DNA of 64,000 nucleotides, from assembly GCF_002878395.1 (NCBI RefSeq), contig NW_025840961.1:1-64000 (forward strand). The letters are read 5' to 3'. The notes beneath the pieces were generated by a model. The model worked only from the letters and a program-made list of their open reading frames with translations, ran no database searches and had not been told where the DNA came from. Position numbers and translations under genes: made by a program. Below are positions 11,360-22,283 of the stretch, piece by piece (the stretch's first letter is position 1; every line of letters starts with the position of its first letter). Source of the stretch: Capsicum annuum (lineage: Eukaryota > Streptophyta > Magnoliopsida > Solanales > Solanaceae).

Positions 11360-12504
11360 CTATCCTAGAATTTATGCTAAGACCATGACCTTAGCTTCAC
11401 TGGATGGCCAAAAATAACTTTAAAAACTATGCTTCATTCAGAACCAAAGAGGGTTATATCTTTCCTTCAATCTCATTGCTTGGTTGAGAGGGGATATTTG
11501 TTTTATTTGGATTATATTTATGATACTAGTGTTGCTTCATCTCCCCCTTTGGATTATGTTTGTCTTGTCCATAAGTTCATAAATGTTTTCCCTATGAATT
11601 TAGTTGGTATGCCTCTATATTATGATATTGACTTTGTTATTAATGTTGAGCTGGGCACCAAGACTATTTTAATCCTTCCTTATAGGATGGCCCTAACAAA
11701 ATTAAAGGAATTAAAGGATCATTTACAGGAACTATTAGATAAGGGATTTGTCCAACCCAGTGTATCACCTTGGGGTGCGCCTATCTTTTTTGTAAAGAAA
11801 AAAGATGGGTTATGCATATGTTTATAGATTATCGACAGTTGAACAAGGCGACAGTTTATAATAAGTATCCTCTTTCTCATATTGATGATTTGCTCAATCA
11901 ACTTTAGAATGCTTTGGTGTTTTTGAAGATTGATTTAAGGTTCGGGTATCACCAATTGGGGATTAGAGCTTTAGATATTATGAAGATCGCTTTCCAAACT
12001 CGATATAGTCATTATGAGTTCTTGGTCATGTCCTTTAGGTTGGACAATGCACCAGCCACTTTCATGGAGTTGATGAACTAGGTATTTCAATGACTCTTTT
12101 TTCAATGTATTTATAGATGATATCTTGGTTTATTCTAAGAGTGAGGCTGAACATAAGGAGCATTTATGGATTGTGTTTCAGAGACTGAGGGATGATACAT
12201 TTTATTCTAAGTACTCCAAGTATGAGTATTGGTTGGAGACTTTTTTTTGGTCATGTGGTGACCAAGGATGCTATTATAGTCGATCCGGCCAAGATTGTTG
12301 GGGTTAGTGATTGTACTAGGCCTATTTTTCCTACCAAGATTTAGTGTTTTGTTTATTTGGCAAGTTACTATTATTCCTTTATTGAGGGTTATTCACATAT
12401 TTTAGCTTCATTGACCAAGATGACTTAGAAATGATTTTATTTCAGTGGCCCGATACTTGTGAGGAAATTTTTCAAACGCTCAAGGATTTGATGATTTTAG
12501 CTCA
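11360..12504 (+). pseudogene. Del/Tekay-like protease linker and reverse transcriptase, fragment of element H
   Basis: It begins YAKTMTLASLDG, the stretch after the retropepsin domain. It continues with the linker (frameshifted) and then GTKTILILPYRMALTKLKELKDHLQELLDKGFVQPSVSPWGAPIFFVKKKDGL, the RT N-terminal motif. DYRQLNKA is intact at 11827-11850. RT motifs continue as [45 protein letters not shown] and FIDDILVYSKSEAEHKEH. The catalytic FIDD codons lie at 12110-12121 and keep both aspartates. Several frameshifts and stops kill it. The reading is cut at 12504 by an LTR and resumes at 14487 with RNase H. Confidence 0.82.
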
Positions 12505-13925
12505 TACAATACCCTAAGTTTTGGACTCTGAAATTTCTAATGTAGAATTGGACACTGCCCGAAAATGAATCAGATAATGAGTCGTTACCACTCATCATGA
12601 GTCGTATGGTGCCATTAGTTGCCTAACCAGTAAGATTGCCCTAGGTCACTCTCATGGTCATGACTATCCCCCATGAGTCATAGAGTAAGGTCACAAGTCA
12701 TGGTGAGGGAATCATGACCATATTAGTGTGAATGCCCAAATCTTTTACTCAATCCATAAGTTCGGGCAATGACTTATGACCAGTCATCACGAGTCATTAC
12801 CCGACCCCTAACAACTTGGAGCCATTTCTCCTGCATGTTTTTAATTAAGGGTAATTTCTTCTTTTCTTTCCTTTACACTCTACCCACAACTTTAAAAGAT
12901 CAAGGGACCCTATTAACAACAGTTAATCAAGTCAAACACTAATCTCATGATCTTAAACTCCCCAAAGTAAGAGAATACTAGGGGATTCAAGGAATTCAAT
13001 CTTCAAGATCTCAACTTTGGATTTTCTTCCTATTCTTTTGTGTTTCGGTCATGTCTCTCCTCCCTAAATTTCAATTTTATATAATTCAATATGTTAGTCA
13101 TTGTTCATATGGTTTGAATGGTTAGGGTTGAAATTAGGCTGAGGATTGTTGATGGTTATTACTTAAATTATATTTCCCATGGTTTAAATGTTTGTTATGT
13201 TTTAGCTGATGATTTTTAGGGATGGATAGGTACATGGTTAAAATGGTTGGAATAGATGACATGGGTTCCCTAAATTTATGGATTTTTGGTTTGGAATTGG
13301 CATTAACCTCAACCAACTTTGTAATTTGGTTTTGGAACATGGTTATATGCAAGATTTAACTTCTTTTTGGAATATTGCATTAAATCTAAAGGCTAAGTGG
13401 ATGAAGATGGATTTAAAAGGCCTTGGTGGCCATGGTTTTGGATTTTTAAAATAGAAATTATTAGTCAAATTGGCTAACTAGATTGGAATGACATAATTAG
13501 ACTAGCTTGAAAGCACAATTGGTATAAAGATACGAGTGATAAATGCCTTAATAAAAGACTTCTTGGTTAACAATTGGGATAATGTGTAAATTTTTAAATT
13601 AGGGCTTAAAAGGGATGTGTAGCCCACCGTGAAGGTGGACGTCCCTGGGGTACCAATATTGGGAACTATATTTATCGGCATGGGGTCTTTATGACCATGT
13701 GTATAGTTCACACATTATACATTTTGGGTTGATTGGAGCCTTAGCGTCTCTGGCCCTTCCTCAGATTTCCTCGGATCATGCGGCTAATATAAGTTGGGCC
13801 CCTTTCAGTAGAAGAGCTGAACCCATATAGCCCATGAGTGCTCTTAGGATGGATAGAGCTACATAGTCTAGGTTAATGGCTTAAAATCTCATGTTCATAA
13901 CCCTTGTAACCTATCCAGGTATCTT

Positions 13926-13959
<34 letters not shown>

Positions 13960-14486
13960 GTATATGGTTCTGACTAACTTTTGACATGTCAATATTTTAT
14001 CCATTTTCCTGAGTTACATGCAAGTACTTATCCTACTAGCCGTCCCGGGTTGCTGCATTATTTCAAGATGTAGGGTCCTAGGGTTCTTTATTTACTTTTG
14101 TGCAATCTTAGGTGGAGCAGATATTAGTTGTGTTACTGTGAAGTAGTGAGCCTCTATCATCCAAAAAGCTTTACCATTTCACTAGGTTTTTTTTCATATT
14201 TTGGGAACTGTTAATTTCTATTTCTGATTCTCCTTTGGTCATGGTTGGGTGAATTTTAAAACCCATTTAGTATTCTATTTTTAGAGGCTTTTATGGACAT
14301 GTGTGGGTTGGATATTAGTTATGATTCTTAGACTGTATTTACCTTATCTATCATTTTCTTTATATTTATATTTGTCTTCTTTTATTTGTCTTTATTGTGT
14401 TCTGGATGTTAGGCTGAAGGGGTAGTCTCCGACCATACTGGGCTTGAGATACCTATCACGACTAAGCCTTATTTCTGGTTGTGACA
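12505..14486 (+). mobile_element. LTR copy 1 of element E family (apparently solo)
   Basis: It aligns from end to end with 19902-21853. It starts TACAATACCCTAAGTTTTGG (from TGTAATGCCC) and ends TTGTGACA, 1982 bp. No PBS or gag follows it; it is followed by RNase H of element H. A motif cluster (ATGAGTCATGAC variants) lies at about 12575-12815, and a microsatellite at about 13930-13960. Left flank GCTCA and right flank TTGAC do not match, so there is no target duplication. Confidence 0.75.
13930..13960. repeat. (AC)n(AT)n microsatellite in LTR copy 1
   Basis: About nine AC units run into about eight AT units. The same position in LTR copy 2 (21275-21312) holds only AT-type repeats, so the tract has changed composition since the two LTRs diverged. 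Confidence 0.9.
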
Positions 14487-15885
14487 TTGACTTTTCTAAG
14501 GAGGGCATGGGTTTTACCACATTTTGTGATACTTTTGGTGTTGGGTCACTTGCTGTATTGATGCAAGATAGTAAGGTAATTGTGTATCCTTCTCGTTAGT
14601 TGAATCCCCATGAGAGGAATTACCCTACCTATAAATTAGAGTTATGCATGGTCGGTTTTGCTTGAAGTTGTAGAGGCATTACTTATATGGAGTCTATTTT
14701 GTGTTTTTCTCCGATCATCATAGTTTTCTATATTTCTTCACTTACAAGGTCTTAATATGAGGTAGTACCATTAGCTTGAGTTGCTTAAGGATTATGATCT
14801 CACTTTACTCTATCATCCCGGTGAGGCTAATGTGGTTGCAGATATCTTAAGTCAGAAGTAACTAGCATGGGTAGCTTAGTTCATATTTTGACCTAGGAGA
14901 GGCCTTTGACCCTAGAGGTTCAGTATTTAGCTAAATGGATGGTTAGCCTTGATATTTTTACACTTGGGTATGTTTTGGAACTTTTTGAGGCTAGGTCTTT
15001 CTTGATGGAGTATATTTTAGCTTATTAGTTTGATGATTCTAGGTTAAGAGTGATTTGGGATAAGGTGTTGAATAGAGAGGCCATGGAATTCTCTCTTGAT
15101 TTTAATGGTGTTGTGAGGATTGGAGGCCAAGTTTTTATGCTAAGAGTGGGAGATTAGATTAGATTGACTTTGGAGGTGGCTTATTGGTATTCCATCTATC
15201 TGGGAGTGACTAAGATTTATCGTGATTTAAGATAGTATTACTGGTGGGGTAGTTTGGGAAAGATTTATGAGATTTTTAGCTCATTGCCTATGTTTCTAGC
15301 AAGTGAATGACGAGCATTTGAGGCCTGGTGGTTTGCTTTAGAGGTTACCCATTCCTAAGTAGAAATAGTAACAAAGTATTATGGACTTCATGACTAGGTT
15401 ACCTCATACTTCTCATGGTTTTGCTAGTGCTTGGGTCATCATGGATTGATTGACCAAATCTACTTATTTTATTTAGGTTTATATTTTGTTTAGTTCTGAG
15501 AGGTTAGCCGTATCTATATTCGTGAGATGGTTTGCCTTTATGGTGTGCCAATATCCATCATCTCGGATCAAGGTTTGTTGTTCATATCTCATTTTTGGAA
15601 GTCTTTTTAGAAGGAGTTGGGCAGTTGGGTAGATCTTAGCACAGCTTTTCACCCCCAGATCAACGGTCAGTCCAAGCAAACTCTTTAAGTTTTGGAGAAT
15701 ATGCTGCGTATATGTGATGGATTTTGGTGGTTAGTGGGAGAAACATCTATATTTGCAGAGTTTTCATGTAATAATAGCTACTATTCTAGTATTAATATGG
15801 CTCCCTTCGAAGCTTTGTATGGTAGGTGTTGTCGCTTTTCAATTGATTGGTTTTAGGTTTTTGAGATTAGACCTTAAGGTATAGA
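14487..15885 (+). pseudogene. RNase H and integrase of element H, decayed
   Basis: After a one-base shift the RNase H reads KEGMGFTTFCDTFGVGSLAVLMQDSKVIVYPSR*LNPHERNYPTYKLELCMVGFA, then LELLKDYDLTLLYHPGEANVVADILSQK. The integrase follows: RPGG, IMDFMTRLPHTSHGFASAWVIMD*LTKSTYF, ISIISDQGLLF and FHPQINGQSKQTL, ending with NMAPFEALYGRC near 15830. The catalytic glutamate of the DD35E triad appears as lysine (15674-15676). The strand is heavily interrupted by stops. The piece ends about 15885 within the integrase C-terminus (FEIRP*GIDC), where gag sequence of element E begins. Confidence 0.78.
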
Positions 15886-16295
15886 TTGTCTTTGTGGGAG
15901 GAAGAATAAGATGTTTAGATATTTTGAGTAGGGTGAGAATCAACATAATAGTAGGAGAGATGGAAAGAAATGTACCAAGAAGAATCCTTGGGGAAATTCT
16001 AATTCATATTCTTCAACTAGTGTTCCTTATCGTAAGCTATCTAGTGATCATCGTTTCCAGGCTAGTAGTGGTCCTAAGGCATAAGGTGCCCAATCTCAAG
16101 GTAGTGGAGCTTGGTCGGCCCTACTTTGTCCTCTATATAGATTTTATGGATAGATTTATCATGGTTATTGTGATGAGGGGAGGAACTTATGTTTCAATTA
16201 TAGTCAATGTAGACACATGCAGAGAAACTGTCCTGCAACTAAGGTAGCAACTAGAGCTAATAATGTTCCGATCGCTAATTCTTTGGCTCCTACAT
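15886..16295 (+). pseudogene. Element E gag C-terminus with a damaged zinc knuckle
   Basis: This reads GENQHNSRRDGKKCTKKNPWGNSNSYSSTSVPYRKLSSDHRFQ, then AQSQGSGAW, and CFNYSQCRHMQRNC at 16190-16231. The last stretch has the spacing of a CX2CX4HX4C nucleic-acid-binding knuckle, but the second cysteine is tyrosine (16199-16201). The upstream gag domain and the 5' LTR are absent. The left junction with element H's integrase is a breakpoint somewhere in 15870-15940. Confidence 0.7.
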
Positions 16296-17830
16296 AAAAG
16301 GTTGCCACTTGGCTACTGGCACTAGTTAAAATCGTCTCTATGCTCTTTCCACCCATTAGGAATCTAAGGCATCTCCTGATATTGTTACTGGTATGTTACA
16401 ACTCTTCTCTCGTAGTGTTTAGTATTTTCTTGATCCAGGATCTACCTTTTCTTATGTTACCCCTTATGTGGTTGTACATTTTGGTTTTGGTTTTGAAATT
16501 ATTTTTAACCCTTTTCTCCATTTCTACTCTAATGGGTGTTTCTATAATTGTTAGAAAATCTATAAGGGTTGTATGGTATCTATCTTTCATAGGGAGACAT
16601 TGGTTGATCTAATAGAGCTTTTCATGGTAGATTTTGATGTGATCTTAGGGATGGATTGGCTTCATTCATGCTATATATCTTTGGATTGTAGGAACCAAAA
16701 GGTCAATTTCCAATTACCTAGCAAACTAGTAATTGGATAGAAGGGAAGTCCATAGTGCCTAAAGAAAGGTTTATTTCCTATCTTAGAGCTTAGAAGTTAA
16801 TTCCCAAAGGGTGTATGTATCATCTAGTTTGGGTTAAGGATTTAAGTTTAGAGGTTCCCTCTTTGTAATATGTCCCCGTGGTTAGTTAGTTTCTTGAAAT
16901 ATTTCCCGATGATCTTCCTGGAATTCCTCCTGATAGGGAAATAGATTTTAGGATTGATATTCTCCTGAATACCTATCCTATTTCCCTTTCTCATTATAGA
17001 ATGGCCCAGCTAGATTAAAGGAACTAAAGGAGTAGTGAAAAGATCTTCTTAATAAGGGTTTTATTCATATTAGTGTTTACCTGTAGCGTGCTCTTGTGCT
17101 TTTCATATGAAAGAAGGATGGACCCCTTTGGATGTGTATAGACTATCGATAGTTGAATAAAGTCACAACAAAGAATAAGTATCCCAATCCTAGGATTGAC
17201 GCTCTCTTTAACCAACTTGAAGGTGATAGATATTTCTCTAAGATTGATCTTCGTCAGGGGTATGATCAGTTGAAAATTAGGGAAGTTGATATTCCCAAGA
17301 TTGCTTTCTTATCCCGTATGGCCATTATGAGTTCCTAGTTATGTCATTTGGGTTGCCTAATGCTTCAACTGCTTTTATGGATCTTATGAACCAGGTATAT
17401 AGGTAGCCTTTGGATTATTTGTGATAGTTTTCATTGATGATATCTTGGTGTATTCAAAGAGTGAGGAGGATCATGCCTATCACCTCTAAATTATGTTGCG
17501 AACACTTAAGAATTAGAAGCTGTATGCTAAATTTTCTAAGTATGAGTTATGGCTGAAGACATCGACCTTTCTTAGGCATGTTGTATCTAGTAAAGGGATC
17601 AAGGTGGATCCATAGAAAATTGACGTGATTATGAGGTGGCCTAAACCCACAACTCAAATTAATATTAGAAGCTTCTTGGGTTTGGCCGGGTATTTTAGGA
17701 GGTTTGTGAAGAGTTTCTCTTCTATTGCTATTCCATTGAAAAGTTTTCATAAAAAAAGGTTAAGTTCTTATGCTCCGAAGCTTGTAAGGGTTGCTTTAAG
17801 AGGTTGAAGGATAAATTGACTTCTGCGCCA
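16296..17830 (+). pseudogene. Element E protease and reverse transcriptase
   Basis: The protease region keeps YFLDPGSTFSYVTPYV (DSGS/DPGS-type active site), then MVDFDVILGMDWLHSCYISLDC. The RT region keeps [63 protein letters not shown], and VFIDDILVYSKSEEDHA. Catalytic FIDD codons are at 17430-17441. It ends SFLGLAGYFRRFVKSFSSIA. Frameshifts are frequent. In the DYRQLNK motif the glutamine codon is TAG (17150-17152), while the paralogue at 11836 keeps CAG. Confidence 0.82.
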
Positions 17831-19785
17831 ATTTTGACCTACCTAAGGGTATTGATGGTTTTGTTGTGTTTTTTGATATCTCTCTCGTGTTTGTGGGACT
17901 GGGCTATGTTTTGATACATTATTGTAAGGTTGTAGACTATCCTTCTAGGCAACTTAAGATCTATGATAAGAAGTACCCAACTCACGACTTAGAGTTAGAG
18001 GGTATGGTATTTACATTGAAAAGGTGGCATCATTATTTGTATGAGGTGAATTTAGATATTTATTTAGATCATAAGAGCCTGCAATACGTGTTCACTCAGG
18101 AGGAATTAAATCTCAGGCAGAGGTGGCGGCTCGAATTACTTAAGGATTATGATATGATCCTTCACAACCATACATGTAAATCTAATGTTATTACTGATGC
18201 TTTTAAAAGGTTGTCTATGGGGAGCTTATCTCATATTGATGAGGAGAATAGAGGATTGGTGAAGGACATTCATAGGTTGTCTAACTTGGGAGTTCATCTT
18301 TTGGACTCTGAGGATAGGGGAGTCATTGTTCAAGAAATGGTTAAATTATTTCTTGGTGCTGTGGTGAAGGAAAGGCAAACTTTGGATCCCATACTTATGT
18401 AGATTCAGGATGATGTCGGTCAAAAGTTATGGCTTATGATATTAGGGGAGATGACATCTTGAGGTATTAAGGTAGGTTGTGTGTTCCTGATGTTGATGAG
18501 ATGTGAGAAAGAATTTTGATCGAGGCTCATGAGTCTAGACATACGATTTATCTGGGTTCGATTAAGATATACCATGACTTGAAGAAGATCTATTGATAGA
18601 ACAATATGAAGAGAGATATGGAAAATTTTGTAGCTAAGTGTATGGTCTGTCAGTAAGTTAAGGTAGAACACTTGAGGCCTAGTGGCATGTCTCAAGAGAT
18701 AGAGTTGTCGATGTGGAAGTGGGATATGATCAATATGGATTTCATTATGGGTCTTTTGCAGTCACGCAATCAGTATGACTCTATTTGGTCATTGTGGATA
18801 GAATACTAAGTCTGCTCACTTCTTGCTAATAATGACTAACTAATCAGGGGAGGATTATGCTAAGTTGTTCACTAAGGAGATAGTTGAGTTAAATGATATG
18901 CCAATGTCCATCATTTCAGATCAAGGTGTGCAGTTTACTTCTCATTTTTGGTGTTTTTTTTAGAAAGGTTTGGGGACTAAGGTGAACCCTAGCGCCGTTT
19001 TCCACCCTCAAACAGATTGACAAGAAGAGTGGACTATTCAGACTTTGGAGCATATGCTAAGGGCCTGTGTGATTGATTTCGGAGGTAGTTGGGTTGATCA
19101 CTTGTCTCTTATTGAGTTTGTGTACAATAATAGTTATCATTGAAATATTTAGAAGGCTCCTTTCAAGGCTGTTTATAGTAGAAGGTGTAGGTCTCCTGTT
19201 AGGTAGTTTGAGGTTGGTAAGACTACGTTGTTTGGACCTGACTTGGTTTACCAAGACATAGAGAAGATAAAGATGATTAAAGATAGTATTAAGACTGCCC
19301 AAAGTTGCCAAAAGTCATGAAGATGTGAAGTGAAGGGAGTTGGAGTTCGAGGTTAGTGATTGGGTGTTCTAGAATATTTTGCCTATGAAAAGAGTGATAT
19401 ATTTTGGGAAGAAACAAAAGCTCAGTGCCCGTTATATTGGCCCACATCATATTTTAAGGAGAGCTGGGAATGTTACTTATGAGTTGGAGCTGTTCGTGAG
19501 ATTAGCTTTTATTCATCCTATTTTCAATGTGTCTATGCTGAAGAAGTGCGTTGGTAATCCTTTTTTGGTTGTTCTTCTGGAGGATGTTGATATTTTAAAT
19601 TTCTTGACTTATGAGAAAGTCCTGGTGGATATTTTGGATTGGCAGGTTCGTAGCTGTAAAGATGCTTTAGAGAAATCAAAAGGTGGAAAAATCTACAAGG
19701 GAAGCTAAAGATGATATGAAGGCTAAATATCTGTTCTTGTTCCCCGAGTTGGATGAAGATGTTTTAAGGTATGCATTCTTTTATT
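17831..19785 (+). pseudogene. Element E RNase H and integrase
   Basis: An open stretch at 17866-18402 holds RNase H: VFFDIS (first Asp), THDLELEGMVFTLKRWHHYLYEVNLDIYLDHKSLQYVFTQEELNLRQRWRLELLKDYD. The integrase has a zinc-binding HHCC region (EAHESRHTIY...KCMVCQ), INMDFIMGL (first Asp), ANDMPMSIISDQGVQFTSHFW (second Asp) and [16 protein letters not shown] (Glu present). At 19379-19708 an open frame carries the GPY/F domain MKRVIYFGKKQKLSARYIGPHHILRRAGNVTYELEL, then VLVDILDWQVRSCKDALEKSKGG. It is a full-length but inactive pol 3' half. Confidence 0.83.
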
Positions 19786-19880
19786 CTAACTGGATTTCGA
19801 ATTTGTTCTTAGTTTTGGTTGCATTCTGCCTTATAGTCATGCTAGAGTGCCTTTAACTTCTCATTTAGGGATGATAATCT

Positions 19881-19901
19881 GCGGGGTTGGGGGTGGGGCA
19901 G
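19881..19901 (+). other. Polypurine tract of element E
   Basis: A G-rich run (ggggttgggggtggggcag) directly before the LTR start TGTAATGCCC at 19902. This is the expected second-strand primer. Confidence 0.8.
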
Positions 19902-21853
19902 TGTAATGCCCTAAGTTTTGGACTGAAATTTTTGAAGAGAAATTGAACAATGCTAAGGCAATGACTCAGGTGATGAGTCATTACCACTTATCATGAGTTG
20001 TAAGGTGCCATTCGTTGCCTAACCAGTAAGGTTGCCCTAAGTCATTATCATGGTCACGAATAGACCCCAAAAGTCATAGGGTAAGGTCACAAGTCGTGGT
20101 GAGGGACTCATGACCATAACAGTGTGAATACCGAAAGTTTCTGCTCAAGCCACGAGTAACAACTGGGAGCCATTTCTCCTGTCAGTTTTTAATTATGGTA
20201 ATCTGGTCTTTTACTTCCTATACTCTTTAACCATGACCTTAGAACGTCTAAGGGACCCTATTAACATCAGTTAATCAAATCAAACACGATTATAATCATC
20301 TAAAACTCCCCAAACCAAGAGAAAACTAGGTTTTCAAGAAATTCAATCTTTAATCTCTCTACTTTGGATTTTCTTCCTATTCTTGTGTGTTTCAGGATGT
20401 CTCTCCTCCCTAAACATCAATTTTATATAATGGCATACATTAATCATTGTTCATGTGGATTTAATGGTTGGTTATGAAATTGGATTGAGGATTCTTGGAG
20501 ATTATTACTAGAATTATGTTTCCCATGGTTTATATGTTTTGGTTATGCTTTACTTAATGATTTTTGGGGATGAATGAGTTCATGGTTAAAATGGTTGGAA
20601 TGGGGGACATGGGCTCCCCCAAATTTATGGATTTTTGGTTTGGAATTGGCATTAACCTTAACCCACTTTGTAATTTGGTTTTGGAACATAGATATATGCA
20701 TGATTTAACTTGTTTTTGGAACATGTATTACATATAAAGGCTAAGTGGATTAAAAATGGATTTGAAAAGCCTTGGTGGCCATGGTTTTAGATTTTTAAAA
20801 TAGAACTTTCTAGTTAAATTGGTTAACTGGATTGGAATAGCATAACTGGACTAGCTTTCAAGCATCATTAGTCTGATAACACAAAGTGGAAAATGCCTTA
20901 ATAAAAAACTCCCTGGTTAACACTTGGGTTTATGTGTAAATATTTAAATTTGGGCTTAAAGGGGGTTGTGTAGATCATCGTAAAGGTGGAGGTTCCGGGG
21001 GGACCAATACTGAAACCACATTGCCAGAGTGGGGGTCTTTATGACCATGTGTATAATTCACACAATATATATTATTGGATGGTTTGATCTTTGGTGTCTT
21101 TGGCCCTCTCTCTAATATTTTAGTTCGTATGGCTAACATGCGATGGGGCTCTTTCAGTAAGGGGAGCTGAACCCATATCATTTTTGTGTACCCTTAGGAT
21201 GGATAGAGCTATACAATCTAGGTTAATGATTTTAAAATATCATGTTCATGACCCTTGTACCCTATCCTGACATCTTATATATATATATATATATATGTAT
21301 ATGTATATATAATGAATGTATGCATATGGTTCTGTCTGACTTTGGACATGGCATTATTTTGTCCATTTCCCTGACTGACATTCTATTACTTATCCTACTT
21401 ACCGTCCATAGACGCTGCATCATTTCCTTAAGTAGGGTCCTAGGGTTCTTTATTAACTTATGTGTAATCTTAGGTGGAGTGGATATTGGTTGAGTTGCTT
21501 TGAAGTGGTAAGCCCCCATCATCCAAAAAGCTTTACTATTTCATTAGGTTTCTTTCCATATTTTGGGAATTATTAGTATTTCATTTTTGATTCTCCTTTG
21601 GTCTTAGTCGAGGGCATGTAATGACCCATTTGGTATTTTGGTTTTTAGAGGCTTTTGTGGACATATGTGTGTTGTATGTTGGTTATGATTTTTAGACTGT
21701 CTTTGTCTTATCTACTTTCATTTCTGTATATATATATTTATTTTCTGCTATTTATCTTTATTGTGTTCTGGATATTAGGCTAAGGGTGTTGTCTTTTGTT
21801 CAAGGTGGGTTTGAGATACCCGTCCTAATTAGGCCCTGGTTCGAGTCGTGACA
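19902..21853 (+). mobile_element. 3' LTR of element E (LTR copy 2)
   Basis: It starts TGTAATGCCCTAAG after a polypurine tract and ends GGTTCGAGTCGTGACA, 1952 bp. It is colinear with 12505-14486. A short-motif cluster of ATGAGTCA/GTCATGAC variants lies at about 19970-20160. It is followed at 21854 by the same RNase H sequence that follows LTR copy 1. Confidence 0.85.
21275..21312. repeat. AT microsatellite in LTR copy 2
   Basis: Runs of AT and GTATAT at the position homologous to the AC/AT tract of LTR copy 1. Confidence 0.9.
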
Positions 21854-22090
21854 TTGACTTTGCCCAAGGAGGGCATGGGTTTCACTATCTTTGTGATAAT
21901 TCTAGTGTTAGGTTAGTTGCTATGTTGATACATGAGGGTAAGTTAATTGCTTATGCTTCTCGTTAGTCGAATCCCCATGAGACAAATTACCTTACGCATA
22001 ATTTATAGTTGTGCAAGGTCGTTTTCACTTAAAGTTGTGGAGGCATTACTTGTATGGACTCCATTATGATATTTTCTCAGATCGACATCA
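21854..22090 (+). pseudogene. RNase H fragment, second copy of the element H flank
   Basis: This reads EGMGFTIFCDNSSVRLVAMLIHEGKLIAYASR*SNPHETNYLTHNL, then VVFT*SCGGITCMDSIMIFSQID. It is homologous to 14487-14750. Both copies share the Gln-to-TAG change after YASR/YPSR and the shift just after the LTR. It is cut at about 22090 by the minus-strand LTR copy C. Confidence 0.78.
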
Positions 22091-22283
22091 TCATGACCCA
22101 ATTTCTCAAGTCATGATGGCGCCTACTATAACCCACCGTTATCTAGACGAACCTGTAGTTCGGGACGGCTAGCACCGCACTACACAAATAAATAAAGAAA
22201 GAATACAAAATAGATGTAGTAAAAGATCAATTACATGATATACTCCCAAAACCTGGTGGTATCAGTACAAGAGCTTCTAATAT

